Source of the DNA: Mauremys mutica
Taxonomy: Eukaryota > Chordata > Testudines > Geoemydidae
Assembly (NCBI RefSeq): GCF_020497125.1
Contig: NC_059074.1
Location: forward strand, 192,319,415 to 192,383,414
Length of the DNA: 64,000 bases
Reading direction: 5' to 3'
Made by a program: the position numbers and the translations under genes. Positions 10,440-20,567 of this stretch are shown one piece after another. The stretch's first letter is position 1; each line of letters begins with the position of its first letter. The notes beneath the pieces were generated by a model. That model had not been told where the DNA came from. It worked only from the letters and a program-made list of their open reading frames with translations, and made no database searches.

Positions 10440-11770
10440 ATCCTGCTGCAGGTTACGGTTCCTATGTGCAAGACTCCCAGCCCCAGGGTTAGTGTTCAGC
10501 TGGGTAGGGCTCTCCACCCTAGGGTCAGGGTTCCTATGGGTAGGCCACTTGGGGTTATGGTTAGGGTTCCTATGTGAAGGACTCCCAGCCCTAGGGTTAG
10601 TGTTCATATTGCTACAGCTTCCCACCCTAGGGTTAGGGCTCCAGGCCCTAGGGGTAGGGTTCCTATGGATAGACCACTTGGAGTTCGGGTTAGGGTTTGT
10701 ATGGGAAGGCCCTGTGAGACCACAGCTTGCACTAACCCCTGGAGAGCTGGAGGCAGACCCTGGCACTGCCTGGCTGAGGGAGTTGAACCCTGAGGAAGGG
10801 AGATCAGCCATCAGGGAGTAGATTCTGAGCCCAAGACTGCTACCCTGGCAGCCCCGGGACTTTACCCCGTGACCCCAATGCTGTGAGACCACGGGTTGTG
10901 CTAATCCCCAGAGGTCTGGAGGTGGGCTGGACAAGGGGGGGGCAGGGGGAAGAGATGAACACGAGCGAAGGGAGATGAGACCCCAGGGAGGAGATTCTGA
11001 GTACAAATACCCTAACACAGAAATACCCTAACCCTAGGGCAGTGAGCCCTACCCATAGGAACCCTAATGCTAACTCCAAGTGGCCTACCCATAGGAACCC
11101 TACCCCTAGGGCCTGGAGCCCTAACCCTAGGGTGGGAAGCTGTAGCAATATGAACACTAACCCTAGGGACCATAACACTAGGGAGGGGACACCCACCCAG
11201 AGGATCCCTACGCCCTAGGGCATGGAGCCGTACACAGAAGAACCCTGAAAAACTAGGGGGGGGGAACACCCTGTCCATCAAAACCCTAACCATAGTGCTT
11301 TGAGGCCTACCCTAGGAAACCTAACTGTAGGGCAGGGTGCCTTACCCTTCGCAACCTTAACCATATCCCCAAGTGGCCTACCCACAGGAACCCTAATGCC
11401 ATAGGAATCCTCAACCTAGGGCAGGGAGTCCGAAACACAAGAACCCTAACACTAGCTTGGGGAGCCCTACCCATAGGAACCCTAACCCAAACTCCAAGTG
11501 GCTTACCCACTGCAACCCTAACCCTAGTGCAGGGAGCTGTGCTCATAGGAACCCTAAACCAAGGCAGGGAGTCCTACCCTCAGGAATCCTAAACCTAGGG
11601 CAGGGAGCCCTACCACATGAACCCCAATTCCTAGGCAGAGAGACCTACCCATAGGAATCCTAATTCAAGGGAGAGGAGCCCAACCCATAGAAACCCTAAC
11701 CCTAACTCCAGGTGGTCTACCATAGATACCCTAACCCTCGGGTGGGGAGCCCTACTCATAGGAATCCCCA
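10440..11770. repeat. Degenerate telomere-like tandem array (TTAGGG variants in longer units)
   Basis: GGGTTAGGG-type words dominate the plus strand from about 10480 to 10710, and CCCTAACCC-type words from about 11000 to 11760. They are embedded in imprecise units of roughly 45-50 bp that also contain CCTATGGGTAGG-like and GGCAGGGAGCC-like words. The frames crossing it are artefacts of the repeat. The polarity flips around 10860. Between the two halves sits a direct duplication of about 171 bp (10708 onward and 10879 onward). Confidence 0.85.
10590..11168. repeat. Inverted duplication inside the telomere-like array
   Basis: The arm 10590-10685 is nearly the reverse complement of 11072-11168. 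For example CCCTAGGGTTAGTGTTCAT at 10590 is matched by its complement ending at 11168. The spacer is about 386 bp. The arms differ at only a few bases and one indel, so the inversion is younger than most of the array decay. Confidence 0.85.
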
Positions 11771-12738
11771 TCGCAGCTGGGCCCAAAACAGCCACACCAC
11801 AAAGGAGACAATCTCCTTCTTTCCCCTGGTCTTAATCCCACAGAGCCCTGTACATAGTGAGCAGGGATCCAGCTGGACAGAGCATATGCAGGATTGGAGG
11901 GAGCAGAGCAGTTGGGGCTCATGGGAGTTTTTGGACATGGGGCAGAGGCCGTTAAACTGGAGGTCAGCCCAGACTGGGATGCGCTGGGAAGGCCTGGGCA
12001 GGAGGGATGCAGGAATAGGGGAGAGGAGGGGATTTTAGATGAGGATTGAGGTGTGGGTGCCCCAGGCAGGAGAACAACAAGGATTAGGGGGCTTTAGCTA
12101 TGTGACTGGGGGGTGGGAGTGACTGCCTGGGGGTGGGGGACCAAGAGATGAAGTGGTTTAAGAGATGGAAACTTAGGCATGTATGGTCAGGGAAGGGAAG
12201 CAGAGCAGATTTGGGGGGACAGCTAAGGGTGCCCAACACTAACCCACTGTCCCCATTCCTGGTCTGGGTCACCAGTCCCCCTCACCATGAGCCTGGCTCT
12301 TCCCAGTGGCAGCAGAGATCCTGAATGCCCCCTCTATAACTGGTGTAGCTCCCGTTGAGGGCACATCTCATGGCAGCTTGTTCTTCCCACCGCCCCCTGC
12401 AAGATAGAAGTTTCTGACTCCACACTCCACGGTGGGAAAAAGCACAAGACCCTACATCTCCCATTCTGCCATGGGACTGCCAGAGTCCAATCAGCTCTGT
12501 AGGTCAGGAGACCATCTCTCTCCTCCAATGCGCCACTTCACTCCTTTTTTCCCCTTCCAGCCAACCACCTGCTTAGTGTGCTTGTCCTTGCCCTTGTTGT
12601 GACATCATCTCAATACAGAGATGGGCAGATGGGCAAAAGGCACCTGCAGAGAACCTGGGATTTCTCCCCTCCAGCAGGGTCCATGTGGTTCAGAATGGAG
12701 GGGAAGGGGAATAATTTTGCCTCCTCTTCCCGCATGTT
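11771..12738. other. No gene seen
   Basis: Short open frames here have no recognisable domain. A CTACATCTCCCATTCTGC word at about 12449 resembles the ZNF143 motifs near 18.8 kb but stands alone. The sequence up to 12738 is otherwise unremarkable. Confidence 0.4.
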
Positions 12739-12947
12739 TAATTCCAATGCACCTTTTTATAATGGTGCCACTTTGTGAATCTGTGTTATTGCAGAAATGG
12801 TTTCTCTCCCTTTGCCCCATCACAGCAGTTGTTCTTGCATCACAAAGGATTAAACAACTGCTGTGATGGGGCAAAGGGAGAGAAACCATTTCTGCAATAA
12901 CACAGATTCACAAAGTGGCACCATTATAAAAAGGTGCATTGGAATTA
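12739..12947. repeat. Perfect 95-bp palindrome with 19-bp spacer
   Basis: Arm 12739-12833 is the exact reverse complement of 12853-12947 with no mismatch by eye. The spacer 12834-12852 is unpaired. Similarity stops sharply at both outer ends. Transcribed, it would fold into a long perfect hairpin. I see no target duplication or transposon terminal motif. Confidence 0.95.
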
Positions 12948-13129
12948 GAGTTGCTAGAATGCATAATCCACCTCCACAAATTGTTAAAATGAAAGCCAAT
13001 AAAACCAGAATACATCCTTACTCCATCCTTTGAGAAAGGCTGTCAGCGTGATAAGCATGTCTGAGACACTACAATTCTACTAATGTATAATAATGCCCAC
13101 TGTGTAATGCATGTAGGCTATAAACATTG

Positions 13130-13960
13130 TGTAACCCTTCTGCCCCTCTGAGTTGGCAGCAACAAGGGCCGAGTTCAGTATCCAGGGGTTCCGTTTCAAT
13201 AACGGAATGCAAAACCGGCTCGAGACCCCACCCAGTGACCTGGGACAATTACCTACCACCCCCCCGGGCACCTCTAGGAGGCAATACTTCCCCACTCGCA
13301 AGCAGAGTCCGAGTGTAGCAAAATCCTTTTAACAAAGGAGGGAAACAATGCGGCATCACGTTGGAGAGACACCACAAACAGGATTATACACAAACCTTAT
13401 GAAAAAAACCCACCGCCAAGTACATTTGGCAATGTCCTTTCCCCCTTAGGGTCTTAAGTCCAATCACCCCAAAGTCCAACAACCCAAAAGTCTCTGTCTC
13501 TGGTCAATGCCACCCCAGAGTTCAAAAGTTTATCTGCAGAGTTTTACCCCCCCAGCCTGGGTGGAAATGGGGGGGGGGGCACACAAGGGTGTTAAGGGAC
13601 ACCTTACGTGGGCCGGGGGCAACTGCTCCACCTCTCCGTGGAGTTCTGCTGCAGCCTTCACCACGACTGGCTCCACTCCACCAGCTGTGCCGCTCCTCCA
13701 GCCGACCTGCGAACCGCTTCAGCCGTCCCCGCAAACCGCTCCACTCCGCTCACTGTTCTGTGGGCTGCTCAAACATGCTGCAACTGCTCCACTCTGCCAG
13801 CCACTTAGCGATAGATTTTCAGGCTCCCCCACTAATTAACACTGCACTCAGTGATCTCAGCTCAGTAAGCTTAGCTCTTTTAGTGATTTCAGCTTGTAGT
13901 AGGGGAGCCCCAGTGCTGGTGCACCATCGGCCCAACGTGAATTCAGGTCAGCAGCCTCTA
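13130..13960 (+). repeat. LTR-like repeat, 5' part of the family also seen at 41384-42529
   Basis: It begins TGTAACCCTTCTGCC at 13130 and shares a series of blocks with the minus strand from 42529 downward (GAGTTGGCAGCAAC, CACCCAGTAACCTGGGA-like, CTCGCAAGC, GAGTGTAGCAAA). The 3' terminus of that family (ACCCTGCTTACA) is absent, so the copy looks truncated. The right boundary, near the hAT-type element at 13964, is uncertain. Confidence 0.6.
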
Positions 13961-13963
13961 GAT

Positions 13964-15663
13964 CAGGCCTGCACAACTCGTAAAGCGGCGAGGGCCACAT
14001 TCCTCCAAAGAAAACAGCTGAGGGCCGAAACCTCCCGGCCCCGCGGAAACACCGCCCCCCCCAGGGCCGCCCAGCCCTGCGGAAACAAACCCTCCTTCCC
14101 CAGTGCCGTCCCACCAAAACAGCTGTGGGCCAAAAAGGAAGGTTGGGGGTGGGGAGGTGATACTTTATTTTAAATCAACCAGGGGCTCCCAGCTAAAGAG
14201 GTGGCTGGGATCCCTCAGGGTCAAATTAAAGGGCTCAGGGCTCCGGCGGCTGGGGGATCCCAGCAGGGCCGGCTCTAGGTTTTTTGCTGCCCCAAGAAAA
14301 AAAAAATTTGGCTGCCCCCCGTTCCAGCCCTGGGCTCCCCCCTGTACCCTCCTTCTGCCCCAGTCCTGGGCTCTCCCCCCACCCACACACACACCCTGCT
14401 GCCCCAGCGCTGGGCTTCCCCCTTTCCTCCCAACCAGTGCCCTCCCTCCACCCTGCTGCTGCCCCAGTCCTGGGCTCCCCCCCACCAGTGCACCCCCCAC
14501 CTCCTGCCGCCCCAGCCCTGGGTCACTGGTAACTTGCTCCCAGGGCGGGTCATTCAGCAAGAATTTTGGATGTGCACAAACCACAGACAGGATTGGTTCC
14601 CATATGGTTACAGAGCTGCAGTAAAGTGGAACAATTTTCAGCTTGTGTGATTGGAGGATATCTGGATGCATATTATAAGACTGTCCTCCATAAATGAGGA
14701 AAAGTTGAGGTGCCTTTATTATTCCACTCTTTCTTTCTATGGGGAATTTGCCAATGTAATATCACTGTCTTCCTTTCAAACAAACCAAAAGGCAACGGCT
14801 GTTGAAAATAGCAATTCCAGTCCTAATAAGCATTTCTTGCTCAATTTTATCCTACTTTTTCTACAGCAAGTTACAGTGGATCAGTATATTTGATTTGGGA
14901 GAAATGAAGTAACAGCTGCCCAAACGGAGCTTGAGCACTCCAGAATTTTGAGGTGTTCAAATCTGGAAGGCAGGTGCTGGGGGGGGCTGTAGGCTCCACG
15001 GGGGAGCATGGCAGCAACTGTCTGGAGCTGCACGGAGCCAGACACGCTGGTCTGAGTGGCACAGTAAGCGGCTTGGGGGTTGGAGAAGGGGTAGGGAGTT
15101 CTGGAGGGCAGTCAAGGGACAGGGAGCAGGGGGGGGTTGGATGGGGTAGAGGTTCAGAGGGGCAGTCAGGGGACAGGCAGCGGTTGGATAGGCATGGGAG
15201 TCCCAGAGGTTTGTCACGGGACAGGTAGGGGGTGGGGTCCTGGAGGGAAGTTGGGGGGGGGGTCTCAGGAGGGGCTAGTTGGGGACAAGGAGAAGGGAGG
15301 CTTAGATAGGGGCTGGGGTTAGGGGCAGGGGTCTCAGGAGGGGGCAATCGGGGGGACAAGGACCAGCAGTGCTTAGATAGGGGGTGAGGGTCCTGGGGGG
15401 CAGTTGGGGCAGGGGAGGGGGCAAACAGCAGCTGCATGCCGGGATTCAAAGGGCTCTGGGCTGCCGGCAGCCGCAGGGAGCCCTGAGCCCTTTAAATCCC
15501 AGCTGCAGCTGGGAATCTCTGCGGGCAGCCCAGAGCCCTTTGAATCCCTGCCGCGGTCCGGATTCAAAGGGCTCTGGACTGCCCGCAGAGCGCCATGTGC
15601 GGGGGATTTAGAATCCCCCTGCAGGCCGCATGTGGCCTGCGGGCCGTATGTTGTGCAGGCCTG
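13964..15663. mobile_element. hAT-type non-autonomous element with G-rich quasi-repeats
   Basis: Ends are CAGGCCTGCACAAC at 13964 and the complementary GTTGTGCAGGCCTG ending at 15663. The flanks CTCTAGAT and GTCTAGAA share TCTAGA, a plausible decayed 8-bp duplication. The interior has no transposase. It contains a nested start of another element (CAGGGCCGGCTCTAGG at about 14267) and irregular GGGGCAGTCAGGGGACAGG-type units at 15060-15400. GAATCCC/GGGATTC hairpin-like words occur at 15420-15620. Pro- and Gly-rich frames across it are compositional. Confidence 0.75.
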
Positions 15664-16197
15664 GTCTAGAAGGTCTGACCCAGTATGGCCATTCTTCTGT
15701 TCTTAAGCCTGTCGGGATGCACACCTGCCCATATCCTATGAAGGGAGACAGGACAAGGGCAGACAAGGAGAATTTGTCTTGGCCAACACAACAGAGAAGA
15801 GATAGTGGGGAGAAGGAGAAAATTTATCCACCAGGTAAGAGTTCTTTCCTGGATCCAGACCTCTGCTGAGGAGGACACATAACTTCCCAGTGGAGACAGA
15901 TAGTAATCTCCACCTGCACCCCAGCCAATCAGGAACCATTTCCTAGAAACCCTGCCTGTAGCAGGGTTAGTGGCCTCCAAAGCACCCTCTTGTGACCTGG
16001 GGTAGAGCCACACAGCCCTGCCTCGGTTTCCCTTTCTGCTCAGGGCCCTTTAACAAGTCCTCACAAATAAATAATCAAAGCATTCCCCTTCTGGGGTCCA
16101 TTTTAATCAATCCTGCAGCTTCTCCACCTCCACCAAACTGAGCACAGACCCTCAGCCATGTTGGAAAGCTTCAAGGACTAGATAGAACAAAGGCCTA
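15664..16197. other. No gene seen; short CR1-like 3' end remnant at the left
   Basis: GGTCTGACCCAGTATGGCCATTC-type sequence at 15668-15700 resembles the 3' end of CR1 copies, so the preceding hAT element appears to sit in an old CR1 tail. The rest holds nothing I can assign. Confidence 0.35.
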
Positions 16198-16706
16198 TGT
16201 CAGCGCATTGCTTATCAGTTTTGATTGGCTCCCCAAGTATATGTTGGCTCCCCAAGTGTATGCAGCTGTGTTCCCATGTAAGTCTACAAAGTATTTAGTA
16301 CAAAGGGTCAATAGATGTATCCTGTCTCCCCCTTATCGTGATAAATGTATTCTCAACAGCTGTGCCCTTCAGAATGACAAATGTATCCTCAACAGCTGTA
16401 TGTATCTTGTGTCCCCCACAAAATGATATATGTATCCTGCGTACCCAATTATCCCCTAACAGATACATGTACAGGTTCTACAGGTCAGCCAAACGACGTA
16501 GACGAACGTAGGCTAAGTTGTTTGTTATTGGTTATAAAAGGGCCCGTCCGGGCTTGGGGAGTGTCTCTCTCTTCTGGCACTAGCCAATGAGAGCACCCGC
16601 TCAGCTGACTGATCAATAAAGGGTGTGGTACTCGTCTTCCTGTCCTCCGTGCCTCCTTGGTGTAATTAGGTAAGCTTCGGGGGGAAACGAACCCTTTTGG
16701 CTAACA
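16198..16706 (+). repeat. Retroviral LTR (about 509 bp), probably solo
   Basis: It has a TATA box (GGTTATAAAAG at about 16530), AATAAA at about 16614 and a GT-rich region after it. It begins TGTCAGCG and ends GGCTAACA. The flanks (GCCTA, GCCAT) match only in part. The interior carries irregular repeats of TGTATCCT/AACAGCTGT words at 16310-16440. No primer-binding site follows. Confidence 0.6.
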
Positions 16707-17297
16707 GCCATGAGCACCTACCTTTCCTGCAGAATTGAAACACACGCCTCTTCCCTTGAACCAGGAGTCCCCAGCCCTCCTTCCCAGAGCTGGTTTCAGT
16801 TCAGTCTCTCTCCTGGTATCTGGAGCCCCCAGCTCTCCTTCTCAGAGAGGGCTTCTCTTCCTTCCCTCCCTGCAAGAGCCAGTCTTGCTCCTTGCAGCAC
16901 ACCCCTGTACCTACTTCCTCACTCCAGCCACAGCTTCTCAGGCATCTGCCCTGCCTGAGGCCCACTTAGCTGAAGTTAGGCTCCCACCTAAGTTCCCTTC
17001 CCCAGGGACTACCCCAAGAGCCTTTCCCTTCCTCCCTTATTTCCCCAGGTGTCGCCTGAGTTAGTCACATGGCCTCCTTGACTCTTACTCACCTGGGGAG
17101 GAAAGCTAAACTTGTCTCAGATTAACCTTAATTTTTGCAGCTGTGGGTCTGAGCCTACAAGTGGGTAACAGCATTTCCATATAGAACAATCTGCAAGGAT
17201 GGGCCTAATAGTAACAACAGTATCAAAGCAATGATGTTGTGCAAGGCCACTGAACAGACAGAGAATGCAGCACTGCAATGATCAGCTTCAGTCTTCA
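16707..17297. other. No gene seen
   Basis: C/T-rich sequence with short Pro/Ser-rich frames and no domain. It may be decayed repeat, but I could not assign it. Confidence 0.35.
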
Positions 17298-17305
17298 TCC
17301 TAGAT

Positions 17306-17938
17306 CAGGGTGAGCAAACTTTGTGGCCTGAGGGCTGCATCGGGTTTCATAAACTGTATGCAGGGCTGGATAGGGGAGAGGGTCATGGCCCAGCCCCCAC
17401 CTCCTATCTGCCCGTCCCCCGCAGGACTCCTGCCCCATCCAACCCCTGTTCCCTGACAGCCCCTCTGGGACCTCTGCCCCATCCAACCACCCATTCTCCC
17501 TGTCCCCTGACTGCCCCCTACCACCCCATCCAACCCCCCTCCTTCCTGACCACCCCCATTCAACTCTGTTCCCCCTGACCACCCCAACCCCAATCCACAC
17601 CCCTGCCCTCTATCCAACCCCCCCTACTCTCTGCCCCCTTACTGCTCTGCCTGGAGCACCAGTGGCTGGCAATGCTACAACCACGCCACCTGGCTGGAGC
17701 CGGGCCATGCCGCCACCACCATGCAGCATAGAGCACTGGGTCAGACCGAGCTCTGCAGCTGTGCTGCCACAGGAGTTCACAGGTCCGCCGCCCAAAGCAT
17801 TGTGCCCGCGGCAGAGCAAGCAAGCTGAGGCTGCGGGGAGAAGCTGGGGGCTAGCCTTCCAGGCCAGGAGCTCGCGGGCTGGTCAGGACAGTCCCACAGG
17901 CCAGATGTGGCCTGCGGGCCATAGTTTGCCCACCTCTG
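17306..17938. mobile_element. hAT-type non-autonomous element with near-perfect 8-bp duplication
   Basis: Ends are CAGGGTGAGCAAACT at 17306 and AGTTTGCCCACCTCTG ending at 17938 (imperfect inverted repeats). Flanks TCCTAGAT (17298-17305) and TCTTAGAT (17939-17946) differ at one base. The interior has C-rich CCCCATCCAACC/CCCTGACTGCCCC units, the complement of the G-rich units in 13964-15663. The two elements are thus related but in opposite orientation. Confidence 0.8.
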
Positions 17939-17946
17939 TCTTAGAT

Positions 17947-18089
17947 CAAAAGGTTTAACCTTGTCTAAAGAGAAAAATACTTGAATACTTGATACAGTAT
18001 GGAAGCTTCCAACCCCCCACATAACCTCCTGAGGGGTCCCAACCCCCCAGTCTGAGAACCCTGCTGCCCTAGAGAGTCTGGCGAGGCTG
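17947..18089. other. Short intergenic stretch
   Basis: Nothing recognisable between the hAT element and the GC-rich block. Confidence 0.3.
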
Positions 18090-18304
18090 GTGCAAGCCCT
18101 GGTGCACTCGAGCAGGGCCCCACACAGGCGCTGGGTGTTCCCAGCCCAGGGCCTCGCCCAGCCCCCGGGGAACAGGCAGTACAGCCAGAGGAGCCCACGG
18201 GGGCTCCCTGGCGCGGCCGGGCCGCAGCTGCGGGGTCTAGGGCGCCGCCGATCCCCCAAGAGCCGCAAACGGAGCTCGCGAGGGGGAGTGGGGGAATAAA
18301 GATT

Positions 18305-18417
18305 ATGTTGACCCGGTGCGCTCAATATTAGAGTCCAACCTGGAACAGTGACCGGAAGTCATGTTGCCCCGGTGCTCTCTCTATTAGAGTCCAACCAGGA
18401 AGAGTGACCGGAAGTGA
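18305..18417. repeat. 56-bp tandem duplication carrying ETS sites
   Basis: Copies at 18305-18360 and 18361-18416 share ATGTTG, CCCGGTGC, ATTAGAGTCCAACC and GTGACCGGAAGT. A third, decayed copy can be followed from about 18437 to 18470 (CTCTCTAATGG, CAACGGGAACAGTG). Each good copy ends in a GABP/ETS consensus ACCGGAAGT. Confidence 0.85.
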
Positions 18418-18806
18418 CAGCACTCAGTAACCTCTCTAATGGATTCCCAACGGGAACAGTGGGCGGAGGCTGCCCCGTTTCCATAACTGGGGGATGGGGA
18501 GCTAGTGGAGAAGGGGGGGGGGGAGCTAGTGGAGAAGGGGGAGGAGGGGCGGGGTGCGGCCCCTGCTGCAGTGCAGCAAGCTAGAGCCTGCCCCCCCCCC
18601 CCGCGCGCACTGGGACGGTGCAGAGCAGCACATGGGGCAGGGAGACAACAACTCCCTGGGTGGGGGCCTTCCCAGCAAGGGCGGCCCCTCCCCAGCGTCA
18701 CAGCACGTTTCGCTTTCGGCCTCGCATCACCGGCTCCTCGATCTAAAAAATGGGAAGGCGGGGCCGGGTCTGGCAGCAGCTAATGGGAGATGAAGTCAGG
18801 GGAGAA

Positions 18807-18889
18807 ACTACATCTCCCAGGGTGCCACGGGGCCCGCAGTGGCTGATGGGAAATGGAGGCAGGAAAGACACTACATCTCCCATGATGCA
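18807..18889 (+). promoter_or_regulatory. Two ZNF143-type motifs
   Basis: ACTACATCTCCCAGGGTGC at 18807-18825 and ACTACATCTCCCATGATGCA at 18870-18889 match the ACTACAnnTCCCAnnATGC consensus for ZNF143 binding, a motif of bidirectional CpG promoters. A weaker inverted version (GGGAGATGAAGT) lies at 18785-18796. Confidence 0.65.
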
Positions 18890-18900
18890 TTGCCTCACGC

Positions 18901-19701
18901 TCCTCTCCCTGCCCACCCCACTGCTTCTTGCAGTGGCAACCTCACGCAGTCACTGAGCTGTGGCCCTGGGATTTTCCCACCCGACCCCAGGTTCTGTAGG
19001 GTTTGCAGGTGGGGTGCCCTGGGAGGTTGGGGTCAGGGGGAGATTGGGGGGGGAGGGGGCTGGGGGGGCTGCAGCAACCCAGGCAGTGAAGGTGGCTACT
19101 CACATGTTCCCAGAATGCTGAGAGAGGGTGGGGAGGTAATAGCTGTTATTGGAATAACTTCTTTTGGGGAGCGAGACAAGCTTTTGAGCCAGGCAGGGTT
19201 CTTCATGGCTGGGAAAGGTGCTCAGAGCGTCACACCTAAATACAAGGTGGAGTCCTCTGCCCAGAACACCAGCCATTCCAGTGCTTCTCGGTACAGCATG
19301 GACCCATCCGCACCCGTATTACCAGCCCTAGTGCCTAACCCAGAGGTAGTGCCTCTGAGTGCAAGTCCTCCAGTGGTTACTGCTCACATAGGGGTGGTAC
19401 ACACAGGGCACTGCCTTGCCTAGCCACCAGGGGGCACCGCCACAGTGGTGGGGGTTTACACAGGCCACTGCCCTAAAATGACCACTGGGGTCACAGCACA
19501 ACCACATGGAGCTACACAAAGGGCACTATCTCACCTGGCCAGCAAGAGTTACTGTCCCAATGGGAGAGAGATTCACCATGTATTGCCAAACCTGATCACC
19601 AGGGTGCACTGCACCATGGCACACCCCCGCTGAGTGTGGTGGAGCGTGTCCATGTGTTATGCTGCACTTTAAGAAACAAGCCCAATGCCGCTGGTTGTCA
19701 C
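18901..19701. other. No gene proven; downstream flank of the promoter-like block
   Basis: A frame of 194 codons crosses 18839-19423 but has no recognisable domain and overlaps the regulatory motifs. Short repeated words (GGGCACTG, CACCAGGG) occur at 19380-19620. Confidence 0.35.
19423..19440 (+). promoter_or_regulatory. CTCF-like site
   Basis: GCCACCAGGGGGCACCGC fits the core CTCF consensus (CCASYAGRKGGCRS). Motif presence alone does not prove occupancy. Confidence 0.5.
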
Positions 19702-19759
19702 AGATTAATTTTAGGTTTCAGAGTAGCAGAACGCTACTAGCCGTCACTTTCAGCCCCCA

Positions 19760-20282
19760 ACTAAAACCTCTCCAGTGCATCATCAAGGATCTACAACCTA
19801 TCCTGAAGGATGATCCATCACTCTCACAGATCTTGTGAGACAGGCCAGTCCTTGCTTACAGACAGCCAAGCAAATACTCACCAGCAACCACAGACCACAC
19901 AACAAAAAAACACTAACCCAGGAACCTATCCTTGCAACAAAGCCCGTTGCCAACTCTGTCCACATATCTATACAGGAGACATCATCATAGGACCCAATCA
20001 CATCAGCCACACTATTAGAGGCTCGTTCACTGCACATCGACCAATGTGATATATGCCATCATGTGCCAGCAATGCCCCTCGGCCATGTATATTGGCCAAA
20101 CTGGACAGTCTCTACGCAAAAGAATAAATGGACACAAATCAGACATGAAGAATTATAACATTCAAAAAACAGTCGGAGAACACTTCAATCTCCCTGGTCA
20201 CTCGATCACAGACCTAAAAGTTGCAATATTACAAAAATCTTCAAAAGCAGACTCCACCGAGAGACTGCTTAATTGGAATTAA
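19760..20282 (+). pseudogene. Penelope GIY-YIG endonuclease domain, frameshifted
   Basis: The upstream piece (to 20049) has the RT-endonuclease linker with CNKARCQLCPHI, a cysteine cluster. The second piece (20046-20282) holds the nuclease core: IYAIMC, MYIGQTGQSLRKRINGH and VGEHFNLPGHS, with Tyr, Arg and Glu of the GIY-YIG family visible. The two pieces are in different frames, broken near 20040. The enzyme nicks target DNA for insertion. The frame ends at 20283, somewhat short of the usual C-terminus. Confidence 0.8.
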
Positions 20283-20404
20283 TTTGCAAAATGGACACCA
20301 TTAAATTAGGCTCAAATAAGGACTGGGAGTGGATGGGTCATTACACAAAGTAAAACTATTTCCCTGTGTTTACACACACACGTGTATGGTAACACCCATT
20401 GTTT

Positions 20405-20406
<2 letters not shown>

Positions 20407-20437
<31 letters not shown>
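20407..20437. repeat. (TG)n microsatellite
   Basis: About 15 uninterrupted TG dinucleotides inside the Penelope-like 3' UTR. Confidence 0.95.
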
Positions 20438-20438
<1 letters not shown>

Positions 20439-20567
20439 TTCCTGCTGTATTTTCCACTGCATGCTTCCAATGAAGTGGCCTGTAGCCCACAAAAGCTTAT
20501 GCTCAAATAAATTTGTTAGTCTCTAAGGTGCCGCAAGCACTACTGTTCTTTTTGCAGATTAATTTTA

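Larger units (their letters stand above)
18090..18900. promoter_or_regulatory. CpG-rich promoter-like block
   Basis: CpG dinucleotides are dense compared with flanking DNA (for example 18200-18300 and 18540-18720). Sp1-type GGGGCGGGG words lie near 18547, ETS-type ACCGGAAGT sites are repeated at 18351 and 18407, and ZNF143-type motifs are at 18807 and 18870. This combination is typical of TATA-less housekeeping promoters. No first exon can be proven. A GTTTGCAG-GTGGGG splice-donor-like junction at about 19009 is compatible with transcription to the right. Confidence 0.55.
19714..20555 (+). mobile_element. Penelope-like retroelement, 3' fragment with 12-bp target duplication
   Basis: AGATTAATTTTA occurs at 19702-19713 and again at 20556-20567, bracketing the insertion. 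The left end begins with GGTTTCAGAGTAGCA, the inverted form of the terminal repeat seen in other copies, as often happens in Penelope-like insertions. The coding part encodes the GIY-YIG endonuclease. The right end has GCTTATGCTCAAATAAATTTG and TTAGTCTCTAAGGTGCC, the widespread terminal repeat also found at 45.2 and 52.2-52.3 kb. The RT domain is missing apart from its C-terminal edge. Confidence 0.8.

Noticed and set aside
10101..10821. Overlapping frames of 150-200 codons on both strands
   Set aside because: They lie in the hAT MITE and telomere-like array; similar frames appear on both strands because of repeat periodicity.
14165..15449. Pro- and Gly-rich frames up to 192 codons
   Set aside because: Low-complexity interior of a non-autonomous hAT-type element; no transposase motif.
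18839..19423. 194-codon frame as first coding exon of a promoter-driven gene
   Set aside because: Overlaps the ZNF143-type motif, is low in complexity in its middle and shows no domain; not supportable without transcripts.
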